Shown here: positions 8,867 to 17,871 of the stretch, piece by piece | Layout of the letters: each line of letters starts with the position of its first letter | How positions within the stretch are numbered: position 1 is the first letter of the stretch | Assembly (NCBI GenBank): GCA_964651005.1 | Contig: CAZYVL010000011.1 | Location: forward strand, 1 to 39,858 | Direction: 5' to 3' | From: DATMFV01 sp964651005 | GTDB taxonomy: Bacteria; Verrucomicrobiota; Verrucomicrobiia; Chthoniobacterales; Chthoniobacteraceae | Length of the DNA stretch: 39,858 nucleotides | Position numbers and translations under genes: made by a program | The notes under the pieces: generated by a model | What the model was told of the DNA's origin: nothing | Database searches by the model: none | What the model saw: only the letters and a program-made list of their open reading frames with translations

Positions 8867-11800
8867 TTACTGATCTTGAATTTTCCTCCTGAACATCGGG
8901 CGGAAGCAGCCTCCACTGCTGAATTGCACCCACGCCCAGCGGAGCCACCGGATGAGCGATGCCGCCAGCCATAGCGCCCAGGCGAGCATGAGGAAGCGAT
9001 ACCACCAGATGGAAACCGAAATACATTCCGGGCGCGGGAGGAGGGTTTTGCACCGGGCCTGATACCAACTCAGCGCGTCGCGGCTGGAGTGGTTGCCGCT
9101 AATGAACATTTCCGGGCTGCCGAGAAGCCCGGCGGCGACGATGGCGATGAAGATGCAGAGCACGCCCGCAGTGAGCGCGATGAGGAAAAGCTGCAACAGG
9201 TTATAGCGGAGGGGCCGAAAGTTTCCGAACGGCTCGCTCCCGCGCCATACCAGGAAGAATAGCCACCCGACCACCGCCAGGGCGGCAGGAAGGGGCACCT
9301 GGGTCAAACCGATGGCGAGCAGCATCCATTCGAAGGTGCGCAGCGGCGAAGAACGCACGCGGCCGAGCACCCCTGCGGCGAGCAGCGAGCAGAGCAGGAC
9401 GCCCCAGAGCTGCACGGCGGGCCCGCGCAGAGGCCCTGCCACCCAGAGAATCCAGCGGTCCTGGGGCACATGGATGATAGTTTCGATATTGGCGCTTTCC
9501 ACGGGGAGGCGCACCTCTTGCGCCGTGGCGCGAAGGCCAAGCGGCGTAGCGGTTTTCCACGCGATGGAGAGTTCCTGTGCGCCGGGGTGGACCGGGATAA
9601 TGAGTTTCGTTCCGTCCATGCGAACGGGGAGGAGATCCTTGCCGCGTTTGAGTGCGGTGACTTCCGCGCCGGGCGGCAGTTCGACGGCGAAATCTTCGCC
9701 GAGGCTGCACCGCAGCGAGAGGTTGAGATTCGCAAGGCGCTGCCGACGGCCAAGGGTGATCTCGTGGGTGCCCCGGTGGATCGTGATGGTGGCTCCGGCG
9801 ATCGCCTGCGGGCGGCTGATGGCGAGCGCCACGCTTTCGCCGGGCCAGGGATGCCATACCGGGATGAGTTCGGCGTTGGCGGGTTCGAACACAGGCGGGA
9901 GGCCGGAGAGGGCGACGTTCCAGACCGGGGAAGCCACGAGTTGCCACCGCTCCACCCAGGGGGCGTCGGCGGGAGTTGCCAGCTTGATCTGCTCTGCCAC
10001 GGAAAGCTCGCTCTCCCAGCTTAGCGACGGCTCATGCGCGGCGAGCCGCACTTCGATGAAGCCATCCTTCACGATTGTGTTCGAGGAGAGAACCTTTTCG
10101 CCGGGAAGCAGGGGGACGCGAAGGGAGATGGCCTTGCCCGTGGGCGAAAGGCGGGCGACGGTGGTACGCACCTGCCAGACCAGCCCTAGCTCCAGATGGC
10201 GGTCGATCATGGCGACGGTCTGGAAATCCTGTCGGTCGTAGCTGGCTTCCCCGGAGGCCGATTTCTGCTTGAGGGCGAAGAAGACTTGTTGCTCCGGTAC
10301 GCCGTCGGGGCGGACTCCACTGAATGTCCAGCCGGGGGCGTCGATTGTCACGCGATGCGGCTTGAGCTGGAAGGTCCACTCCCACTCCGTCACATCGGCC
10401 AGTTGCCCCTCGGCGTGTACGCGATGCACTCCCGGTTCCAGGACGACCCAGAGATAGCCGTCGTCACGGCGCAAGACGGCCTCAGGCTTGTTATCGACGA
10501 CCACGAAAACGGGCGACCACGCGGGGAGCCGCCCCGGAAGGGGGACGGCGGTGCGGACGGCGGCGTGGATTTCCGCAACCATGCTGACGCAGCGATCCTT
10601 CAGGACTAGCGAAACCGAAGGGATGTCGGCGGCGTGAGGATAGGCATCGGAGGTTTCAAGCAGCCTCTGGCGCAAGGTTGTGAGCATCTCCTGGCTCGGC
10701 ATCTCGGCCCGGGCGGTCGGGATGGTGCCGAGGCAGAGAGCGGCCAAAAAGATCGCCGCGGCTTTGCCGGATGGCTTGAAAAGTGAACCGCCGGAGCAGA
10801 AACGCCGCGCGCCGAGCAACAGCGCGGCAAGGGCTGTGAGCAGGAGGACGCGCAGGATCATCAGCACGCGTTCGAGCGCCTGGGGGATCAGGATCGGGCG
10901 CACTTGCTGCCCGGCGACCACCGGCCCGTTCCAGCCGAACATGACCGTCCGCCAGGTCCAATCGGGAACTCCCGGGCCGGTCTGGATACGGGCTTTGGCG
11001 TCGTATTTCAGGTTCCCTTTTGCTGCGGCTTTTTTCTCGGAAACATAGGAAGCGGATGCAACCTGCGATCTCTTCAATAGCTCATTTGCCTCTGCAAATT
11101 CCTTAGGAGCCGAATCATATCCAATGCGATCGAATCTCGAAGCCGCTGGATCGGAAATGCCACTGGCGGCAAACGGACTGAGAGACCAGGGGGTCTTTTC
11201 CATCTGCGGGTAAACGGCGGCCTGAATTTGCCGCGCCAGGAAAGGGAGGAGCACAAACGCCAGGATCACGACGGCGAGCCATTTGCACCGCACCAGCAGG
11301 CGATGCCCCCGCCCCGTCGGCACCACGCGCAGAAGAGCCAGCGGGATAAGAAGGACGAGCCAGGTGTAGCGCGGGGCGCCTGGCTCATGGTAGGAAAGCC
11401 CGAAGGCGAGGAAAGCGAGGATGGCCGGTCCCACGCCCCAGAGCCGGAAGACCGCGAGGGAGAAAATCAGCAGCAGAAAGAGATCGAGCAGCGTCCAGGC
11501 GGTCAGCCAATCGCCTTGCACCCAGTCCGCGCCGAAGAGCGCGAAAAGACGCCACCCCGGGGGCAGATCGAGCGTCACCCGGAGATTGTCCGCGTCCGAG
11601 CGCCACCCTGTGGCGGAGAGGTTCTCCGTACGTGCGATCCGCCCGGTGGCGTCGAGATCAAGCGCGCGCGTCCGGATTTCGACGCCCGGAGCGCCGTTCT
11701 GGGGGTTCCGGGTGATGAGCTGGCCTTCCCCTCCACTCCGCACGGAACCGAGGTTCTGCCCCGCAGCGGCATCGAGCCGCCATATCTGCTGCCTGCTCCC

Positions 11801-12857
11801 CGTGATCTTGTCGCGAAAGGTCAATCCGCGCCCGTCGTCATCAAGCCACAACCTGCGCACGATGGTCAGCCCCTCCGGTTTCTGGATGCCCATTCCACGC
11901 ATCCGCTCTTCGATGCGGAATGGGGCTGCGGTGTCCCAGCGGTAGACCGGGAGATCGTGCCAAACCTTGGGGAACGGGGTTTGGGAAACATCAATCGAAG
12001 GAATCCCGACGATCTCCACCATGCGAAAATCAGGCCGGGACCGGAAGGCAACGAGTTCCTCGCCGATCGCCGGTTTCGCATCGGGGGCGTAGCGGATTTC
12101 CTTCGGGTTATCGAGGCGGAAGGCATCCATGCTCACGGTCCATTTTCCCGCGCGCACCTGGGCTTTCATGCGGCCCGCATCATCCACCGCGACGGGGATG
12201 GGGCTCTTGACCGCCGCGAGCTTCCACCCCTGCGGAAGAATGCTGCCGATCTCTTCCTCGCGGCTCTTTCCCGCAACGATGAGTTCAATCTTCGTACGAA
12301 GCCAGAGCGGAATCCCGTCCTCAAGCGCTGCATAGACTTTGACCGCGATGAAGTCCTTGTCGGTCTCTTCCCTCGCCGCGTCGCGTTTGAGCCAAAGGCA
12401 ACCCTGGGCATCCCAAGCTGGCGCCGTCACCGGCTTGCCCAAAACGGAAAGCGTCACGATCCCAATCTCACGGGGCAGCGGGATGCTTTGGGGGATTTCA
12501 TTCCAACGATACTCCCCCGAGAGGCGATAGGTGCCGGGCAAAAGCCGGACTGAGGGCCGCCCCTCGTGCTCCACCACGACTGCCGGGGTTTCATCCGTTT
12601 TGACCTCCAGCGGCCAGAGATCGCGGTTGCCTGGAAGCGGAACCCAGCTTGCGCTAAAAACCGTGACTTCGAAATCAAAGCGTCCCGTGGCGTTCTCGAT
12701 CTGGAGGGCGAGGCGGGACGGCCAGAAGCAGATCCGCTTTCCAGAGTCCTGATAGGAGGTTGGGCAATCGCGCTGCACGTCGTCCCAGAGCGCCCATTTT
12801 TCCCAAGCCTTGAGAGGTTCGGGGATTGTTTTGGAATGGTCTTGGCCTTGGCCTTGG
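8867..12857 (-). CDS. Very large conserved-looking membrane protein of unknown function, N-terminus lost in the gap
   Basis: At least 1303 residues are encoded from GTG 12778, but the frame stays open into the gap and those upstream codons (for example KAWEKWALWDDV) look like real protein, so the true start and probably a signal peptide lie in the N run. The order is: a beta-rich extracytoplasmic part with two early cysteines (RDCPTSYQDSGKRICFWP); a group of membrane helices at about residues 425-520; a linker; helices at about 640-690; a second beta-rich extracytoplasmic part (about 690-1110); then four or five helices to a basic C-terminus. No catalytic motif is visible. From memory, similar large proteins with this double periplasmic plan are annotated only as hypothetical in other bacteria. 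It leads an apparent operon with the small secreted protein. Confidence 0.8.
12838..12857. repeat. Hexanucleotide tandem repeat at the left gap edge
   Basis: The unit CTTGGC repeats just before the N run and is interrupted by it. Read on the minus strand it encodes Gln-Gly repeats inside the large membrane protein frame. The array length is unknown because the assembly stops here. Confidence 0.7.
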
Positions 12858-12957
12858 NNNNNNNNNNNNNNNNNNNNNNNNNNNNNNNNNNNNNNNNNNN
12901 NNNNNNNNNNNNNNNNNNNNNNNNNNNNNNNNNNNNNNNNNNNNNNNNNNNNNNNNN
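12858..12957. other. Scaffold gap of 100 N
   Basis: The run is exactly 100 N, the conventional placeholder for a gap of unknown size. Both sides end in tandem repeats, which is the likely reason the assembly broke. The missing sequence should contain the 5' end of the large membrane protein gene and may contain more. Confidence 0.98.
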
Positions 12958-12992
12958 GGGACGCACTGGGGACGCACTGGGGACGCGCTGGT
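12958..12992. repeat. 11-bp tandem repeat at the right gap edge
   Basis: Three consecutive copies of the unit GGGACGCACTG are visible, the third with one change (A to G at position 8). The first copy begins at the last N, so the array extends into the gap. On the minus strand the unit reads CAGTGCGTCCC. Arrays rich in GTCCCC are often seen as short dispersed intergenic elements, but no transposase is visible here. Confidence 0.75.
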
Positions 12993-13058
12993 TTGCGGTT
13001 GCCGGATGGACAGCCGCATCGTCGCTGGCTGGTTCCGTGGGGTGGCCTATCTGCCTAT

Positions 13059-13216
13059 CTATAGGCCCAGCCCATGATGATATGGCTGATCCCAAATCTT
13101 TTCAATCCTCAGACGCTCCGGCTTGGGCCTTTTCGAATCAGGCGGCATCAGGCAGAGTCGCTTTTCAGAGATCGCGCCCCCCGGCCTTCTGCCCTTACCC
13201 GGCTCAAAGCTCCCAT
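13059..13216 (-). other. Two tiny translationally coupled reading frames of uncertain reality
   Basis: On the minus strand a perfect AAGGAGG (13227-13233) lies 10 nt before ATG 13216. This opens a 22-codon frame ending at 13148. Its stop overlaps the start of a 29-codon frame (TGATG) that ends at 13059. Such a strong ribosome site is unusual in this window. The frames point towards the large membrane protein gene across the gap, so they could be a leader region, the remains of a gene, or chance. Neither peptide is recognised. Confidence 0.25.
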
Positions 13217-13268
13217 TGCTATCACACCTCCTTCTTTCGAAGGTTTGGGATGCCCTCCGCACCCGGTT

Positions 13269-13327
13269 TATATCAAATTTAACCGTTTATACTTGAATTT
13301 GAGTATAAATGGTTATAATTTGGTATA
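13269..13327. repeat. Long imperfect AT-rich palindrome in front of the AAA ATPase gene
   Basis: The arm at 13269-13292 and the reverse complement of 13303-13327 agree at 22 of 25 positions (two substitutions and one indel), with a 10-bp centre (13293-13302). Within it the element GTATAAATGG occurs at 13303-13312, in reverse with one change at 13283-13292, and a further direct copy lies at 13323-13332. The three copies are 20 bp apart, about two helical turns, and the last includes the ATG at 13329. This looks like an operator or a short mobile-element end. Confidence 0.75.
13293..13319 (+). promoter_or_regulatory. Probable promoter of the AAA ATPase gene, possibly leaderless
   Basis: A perfect -10 box TATAAT sits at 13314-13319 and a -35-like TTGAAT at 13293-13298, with a short 15-bp spacer. 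The -35 box is at the centre of the palindrome and the -10 box in its right arm. A start site 6-8 nt after the -10 box would fall at about 13326-13328, next to ATG 13329, so the mRNA would be leaderless. There is no Shine-Dalgarno sequence. Confidence 0.55.
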
Positions 13328-13328
13328 A

Positions 13329-14513
13329 ATGGATCCCATCGAAAACCCTTTTTCTCCAGGCGCCGGTTCTCCACCGCCCGAACTCGTAGGCCGGGATCCC
13401 ATTCTTAAACAGGCGCGGATCCTCTTCGGCCGCATCAAGCAGAAACGGTCGGAAAAGAGTCTGTTACTCACCGGCCTTCGAGGCGTCGGCAAAACCGTTT
13501 TGCTCAACGAGATCGAGAGGCAGGCCGTGGCGGAAGGCTATCGTACCATTTCCATCGAAGCCACTGAAGACAAGCGGCTCGGGCCGCTTTTGGCCCCATA
13601 TCTGAGGAGCCTTCTCTTCGATCTGGATCGCGTGGCCGGAGCGGGAAGCAAGGTGAAACGCGGACTCCGGGTGCTGCGCAGTTTTCTGGGAGTGCTCAAA
13701 ATCACTTACGCGGATGTCACCTTGGGATTGGATATCGATCCCGAGCAAGGGTCGGCTGACAGCGGAGATTTGCAAATCGACCTGCCGAATCTTTTTGTTG
13801 CCGTTGCCGAGGCTGCCGAGGAACAAAATAGTGCGGTGGCCGTGCTGATCGACGAAATTCAGTATTTCAAACAAAAGGAGATTGGGGCGTTGATCATGGC
13901 GATGCACAAGATCCAACAACGCCAGCTTCCCCTGGCCCTTTTGGGCGCGGGCTTGCCCATTCTTCCCGGACTGGCGGGAGAATCGAAATCCTATGCCGAA
14001 CGGCTGTTCAGCTTCCCCGATATTGGCGCACTGTCAAAAGAGGACAGTGAAAAAGCTCTGCAAGAACCGGCCCAGGCGGCGGGAGTCGCCTTTGAACCCG
14101 ACGCTTTGCAGGAGATATTCCGGCTCACAAAAGGATACCCCTATTTTTTGCAAGAGTGGGGATACCAGGCATGGAATCTGGCGACAAGTAGCCCGATTAC
14201 TTTACAAGTGGTCCAAAATGCCACTGCCACCGTCATTCCACGGCTGGATCAAAATTTCTTCCGCGTCCGTTTCGATCGCCTGACACCCGGCGAGAAAAAT
14301 TTCCTGCGGGCAATGGCCGAACTCGGCCCGGGAGCTCATCGGACGGGGGATATTGCAAATGTCCTGGGAGTCAAGGTCACCAACCTGGGACCGGTACGGG
14401 CCAGGCTGATCAAAAAGGGAATGGTCTATAGTCCCGCCCACGGCGATATGGCATTCACCGTCCCTTTATTCGACGAATTTATGATTCGGGCAATGCCCCG
14501 GTTCGCACCCTGA
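13329..14513 (+). CDS. Orc1-like AAA family ATPase
   Basis: This 394-residue protein is a P-loop ATPase of the Orc1/Cdc6-like AAA type. Walker A is GLRGVGKT (residues 49-56) and Walker B is VLIDEIQYF with D175 and E176. The C-terminal 80 residues look like a winged-helix DNA-binding domain (GEKNFLRAMAELG, then TGDIANVLGVKVTNLGPVRARL). Proteins of this kind, which often begin with ENPFxPGxGxPPPxLxGR as here, are widespread; their role is not established and they occur in variable genomic places. The start is certain because that N-terminal signature begins at ATG 13329. It stands alone between the gap repeats and a decayed gene, with somewhat lower GC than the housekeeping genes, which suggests acquisition. 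The palindrome over its promoter suggests tight repression, perhaps by itself. Confidence 0.88.
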   Translation: MDPIENPFSPGAGSPPPELVGRDPILKQARILFGRIKQKRSEKSLLLTGLRGVGKTVLLNEIERQAVAEGYRTISIEATEDKRLGPLLAPYLRSLLFDLDRVAGAGSKVKRGLRVLRSFLGVLKITYADVTLGLDIDPEQGSADSGDLQIDLPNLFVAVAEAAEEQNSAVAVLIDEIQYFKQKEIGALIMAMHKIQQRQLPLALLGAGLPILPGLAGESKSYAERLFSFPDIGALSKEDSEKALQEPAQAAGVAFEPDALQEIFRLTKGYPYFLQEWGYQAWNLATSSPITLQVVQNATATVIPRLDQNFFRVRFDRLTPGEKNFLRAMAELGPGAHRTGDIANVLGVKVTNLGPVRARLIKKGMVYSPAHGDMAFTVPLFDEFMIRAMPRFAP

Positions 14514-14517
14514 ATTG

Positions 14518-15106
14518 TCAGCAACGCCCGCGCTTTCCCGCATCGGCACGCTGCCGCGGGTTCCGAGGATGACGCAAACCCCGCCGGGCTGCCGCGCCCG
14601 ATAGTAGCAGCCCGACGATCATCAATCCCCTTGTGGACGGCTCCGGGACGGCGTACAGGGTGAGGAGGAGACTGTCGTCGGTCAGGGTGAAGGCGCCGCC
14701 GAAGCCGTCGCCGTTGGTGAAGGCGAAATCGTCGGCATCGAAGTCGGTGCTGCCGAATTCGATGAGCGTGTAGGTCTCGCCGACCTGCCAGCCTTTGTCC
14801 TCGAAGGTGATCTCGAAAACACCGCTTCCGTCTTTGTCCAGCACGCCGGTGAGGATCAACTAGTCGCTCATGGAGGAGGCCAGATCGAAAAGAAGCTCCC
14901 CGCCGTAGCTCCAGGTCAGGCCGCCCAGGGAGAGCATGCCGACGGAGTTGCCCTGCGCGAGGATGCCGCCCGCCTCCAGGTTGATTTTCATGATCTCGCC
15001 CGACCCGCCCAGCGTGCCTCCGGCTCCGAGCGTGAGTTCGCTGGCGGCAAGCGATCCGTTCACGATTCCAGATCTCCAGCCTCGCCGAGGCTGACAAACG
15101 GCCCAT
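14518..15106 (-). pseudogene. Decayed PEP-CTERM / autotransporter-like repeat protein, 3' part
   Basis: The minus strand encodes the C-terminal end of an exported beta-strand-rich protein. It reads GSLAASELTLGAGGTLGGSG, then a segment ending FDLASSMSD, then an in-frame TAG at 14860-14862, and continues as LILTGVLDKDGSGVF up to a PEP-CTERM sorting signal (AVPEPST, a hydrophobic stretch and an Arg-rich tail). The TAG stands where a Gln (CAG) would be natural, so one C to T change explains it. Upstream of about 15060 the frame stops resembling this family; another frame reads NGPFVSLGEAGDLES before a stop, which suggests a frameshift or an unrelated flank. No signal peptide or passenger repeats remain. 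The function, when intact, would have been a cell-surface or secreted protein. Confidence 0.75.
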
Positions 15107-15186
15107 TCCTCTTGTGGACGACCCATTTTCGAGTCTTGATGGGTCTTGAAAAATGGATCAGATCAATCGTCCCCGAATCCCCGAAA

Positions 15187-16836
15187 TCAAACCCGGCGCA
15201 AGACGGTGTTTTTCTTCCAGTGCCGTTCGTCGGTGTCGGGGTAGTCGAGCGTATAGTGAAGGCCGCGGCTCTCTTTGCGGAGGAGGGCGCAATCGACGAT
15301 GAGCGCGGCGACGGTGGCGAGGTTGCGAAGCTCCAGGAGATCGGTGTTCACCTTGAAGTTCCAGTAGAACTCCTGAATCTCCCGCAACAGGTTTTGCAGC
15401 CGGGTGCTGGCGCGTTTGAGGCGCTTGTCGGTGCGGACGATGCCGACGTAATCCCACATCAGGCGGCGGATTTCATCCCAGTTATGATAAATGACCACCA
15501 TCTCATCCACGTCGTCCGCGTCGCCGCTGGTCCATTCGGGCAGCGGGGCGTCGAGCCGTCCCGCGCCGTTGCGCGGGAGATGACGAAGGAGGTGATCGAG
15601 GGCGCGGTGCGCGATGACGACGGCCTCCAGCAGCGAATTGCTGGCGAGGCGGTTCGCGCCGTGCAGGCCGGTGCACGCCACTTCGCCGATGGCGTAGAGG
15701 CCGCGCAGGCTCGTCGCGCCGTTCTCGTCGGTCATCACGCCGCCGCACTGGTAGTGCGCGGCCGGGACGACGGGGATCGGCTGGCGGGCGATGTCGATGC
15801 CGAGCGCGAGGCAGCGTTCGTAAATGGTCGGGAACCGCTCGCGGAGGAATGACTCGGGCTTGTGGGTGATGTCGAGGTAGACGCACGGCGCGCCGGTGCG
15901 CTTCATCTCCGCGTCGATGGCGCGCGCCACGATGTCGCGCGGGGCGAGCGCGCCGAGCGGATGGTAGCCCGCCATGAACTCGCGCCCTTTCTCGTCGAGG
16001 AGCCGCCCCCCCTCGCCGCGCACCGCCTCGGAGATAAGGAAGGAGCGCGCCGCCGGGTGGAAAAGGCAGGTGGGGTGAAACTGGACGAACTCCATGTTGG
16101 CGATGTTCGCCCCGACGCGCCACGCCATCGCCACGCCGTCGCCGGTGGCGACGCCGGGGTTGGTGGTATAGAGATAGACTTTGCCGCAGCCGCCCGTGGC
16201 AAGGATGAGGCGGTCGGTGCGGAAGGTTTCCACCGCGCCGGTCGCTTCGTCGAGGACGTAGACGCCCACGCACCGGTCCTCGGAGGTGAACCCGAGCTTG
16301 GCGGTGGTGATGAGATCGACCGCCATGTGGTTTTCCATCACGGTGATGGAGGGGTCTTCCGCCACGGCGCGCAGCAACGCGCGCTCGATCTCGCGCCCGG
16401 TGGCGTCGCGGGCGTGGAGGATGCGGCGCTTGGAGTGTCCCCCCTCCCGCGCCAGGTCGAGACCCTGATCGCCTGCATTGGCGATGCCGTGATTTCCTCC
16501 ATTGCCGTTGCCGTTGCCGTTCTCTTGGGCGCGCCCGTCGAAACGCACGCCGATCTCCATCAGCTCGCGAATCCGCTCCGGCCCTTCGGTGACGATGGTG
16601 CGTACCACGCTCTCGTCGCACAGCCCGGCCCCGGCGGTGAGCGTGTCGGCGACGTGCAGATCAAAGGAATCCTCCCCGCTGGTGACGCAGGCGATCCCCC
16701 CCTGGGCATGGGCCGTGTTCGACTCGCCGCGCGCGCGCTTGGTGACGACGGCCACGGAGCCGTGCCGCGCCGCCTTGAGCGCGAAGCTCAACCCCGCAAT
16801 GCCGCTGCCAAGAACCACAAAATCGTATGTCTTCAT
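15187..16836 (-). CDS. nadB: L-aspartate oxidase
   Basis: This flavoenzyme oxidises L-aspartate to iminoaspartate, the first step of de novo NAD synthesis. The 549-residue protein starts with the FAD-binding motif (VVLGSGIAGLSFA) and contains SNTAHAQGGIA, REGGHSKRRILHARDATG, the substrate-loop region MEFVQFHPT, the GGVMTDENGATSL segment and GLHGANRLASNSLLE, all typical of NadB rather than of fumarate reductase. The C-terminal helical domain is complete. Before REGGHS there is an unusual low-complexity insertion (ENGNGNGNGGNHG) of about 20 residues, encoded by a hexanucleotide repeat. The ATG overlaps the panC stop by 4 nt, so both are translated from one mRNA. nadA and nadC are not in the window. 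Confidence 0.96.
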   Translation of the reverse strand: MKTYDFVVLGSGIAGLSFALKAARHGSVAVVTKRARGESNTAHAQGGIACVTSGEDSFDLHVADTLTAGAGLCDESVVRTIVTEGPERIRELMEIGVRFDGRAQENGNGNGNGGNHGIANAGDQGLDLAREGGHSKRRILHARDATGREIERALLRAVAEDPSITVMENHMAVDLITTAKLGFTSEDRCVGVYVLDEATGAVETFRTDRLILATGGCGKVYLYTTNPGVATGDGVAMAWRVGANIANMEFVQFHPTCLFHPAARSFLISEAVRGEGGRLLDEKGREFMAGYHPLGALAPRDIVARAIDAEMKRTGAPCVYLDITHKPESFLRERFPTIYERCLALGIDIARQPIPVVPAAHYQCGGVMTDENGATSLRGLYAIGEVACTGLHGANRLASNSLLEAVVIAHRALDHLLRHLPRNGAGRLDAPLPEWTSGDADDVDEMVVIYHNWDEIRRLMWDYVGIVRTDKRLKRASTRLQNLLREIQEFYWNFKVNTDLLELRNLATVAALIVDCALLRKESRGLHYTLDYPDTDERHWKKNTVLRRV

Positions 16837-17717
16837 CGTCGGATTTCCAAATTGTCGATCAGCCGCGTCTTCCCGAAGAAGACGGCGAGGGCGGCGAGGA
16901 GCTTCCCGCTCCCCGGGCCGGGAACGCCGAGCGTTTCGGCGTCGCGGATTTCGGCGTAGTCGATCCGCGCGAGCGGCGCTTTTTCCACCTCGGCGATGAG
17001 CACGCGCCGGAGCCGGGCCAGGGAAGCCCCCCCGGTTGCCTCGCGCCGCGCGGCGAGCAGGGCGCGGCGGAGCACGGGCGCCTGCGCGCGCTCCTCGGGG
17101 GTGAGATAGCGGTTGCGGGAACTCAGGGCGAGGCCGTCGCGTTCGCGCACGGTCTCCACGCCGACGATGCGGATGGGAAAATCGAGATCGCGCACCATCC
17201 GGCGGAGGATGGCAAGCTGCTGCGCGTCCTTTTTCCCGAAGACGGCGGCGTCCGGGCCGAAGAGGTGGAAGAGCTTGGCGACGACCGTGCAGACGCCGCG
17301 GAAGTGCCCCGGACGCGCCGCTCCACAGAGCACGCCGGAGAGCTGCGATTCGTCCACCCAGGTGGAAAAATCCGGCGGGTACATCGCTCCGGGCGCGGGG
17401 GCGAAGAGGAGGTCCACCCCGGCCTCGCGGCAGAGGGCGGTATCCTCCCGGAGCGGGCGCGGGTAGCGGGAGAAATCCTCCTTCGGCCCGAACTGCGCCG
17501 GGTTGACAAAGAGGCTCACGGCCACGGTCCCCTTCCCTTTTCCACCTTTCCCGCCCGCTTTGTCCGCCTTGTCCGCCTGGTCCGCCAGCGCGCGCGCCCG
17601 GCGGATGAGAGCGAGGTGCCCCTCATGCAATGCTCCCATCGTCGGCACGAGGACCAGGGGCCGTCGGGCAAGGCGGGCGATCTTCGACGCGGAAAAGGGC
17701 GAAGCGACTACTTTCAC
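16833..17717 (-). CDS. panC: Pantothenate synthetase
   Basis: PanC joins pantoate and beta-alanine with ATP to make pantothenate, the coenzyme A precursor. The 294-residue length is slightly above normal. Key motifs are PTMGALHEGH (residues 25-34), FVNPAQFGPKEDFSRYPR, FGKKDAQQL and ALSSRNRYL, which form the ATP and pantoate site. Between the HEGH helix and FVNP lies an extra Lys/Gly/Asp-rich stretch of about 15 residues (QADKADKAGGKGGKGKG) that ordinary PanC proteins lack; the DNA shows 9-bp slippage-type repeats. It is the first gene of the nadB pair and is divergent from sucC across 239 bp. panB and panD are not seen. Confidence 0.96.
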   Translation of the reverse strand: MKVVASPFSASKIARLARRPLVLVPTMGALHEGHLALIRRARALADQADKADKAGGKGGKGKGTVAVSLFVNPAQFGPKEDFSRYPRPLREDTALCREAGVDLLFAPAPGAMYPPDFSTWVDESQLSGVLCGAARPGHFRGVCTVVAKLFHLFGPDAAVFGKKDAQQLAILRRMVRDLDFPIRIVGVETVRERDGLALSSRNRYLTPEERAQAPVLRRALLAARREATGGASLARLRRVLIAEVEKAPLARIDYAEIRDAETLGVPGPGSGKLLAALAVFFGKTRLIDNLEIRR

Positions 17718-17871
17718 GAAAGGTCTTGTGCATAACAGGCCGAGGCGCGGAAAGGCAAGATTGCGGCGGAAATTTGTGCGAAACGCCCCCCTCCGATGGT
17801 CATCCGGGCCGCTCCGGGACTGGCGCGCGACGAATTCTGACTCCGGCTCTTGCCATAAAGGGAGCGACTGG

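Noticed and set aside
11228..12553. Plus-strand frame of 441 codons within the large membrane protein gene
   Set aside because: It is charged low-complexity sequence antisense to a protein with coherent membrane helices and beta-rich segments.
12958..12992. CRISPR array at the gap
   Set aside because: The 11-bp units are directly tandem with no spacers, and no cas genes are present.
13329..14513. AAA ATPase as part of a multi-gene antiviral system
   Set aside because: No nuclease, toxin or other partner is visible next to it; only repeats, a gap and a decayed gene flank it.
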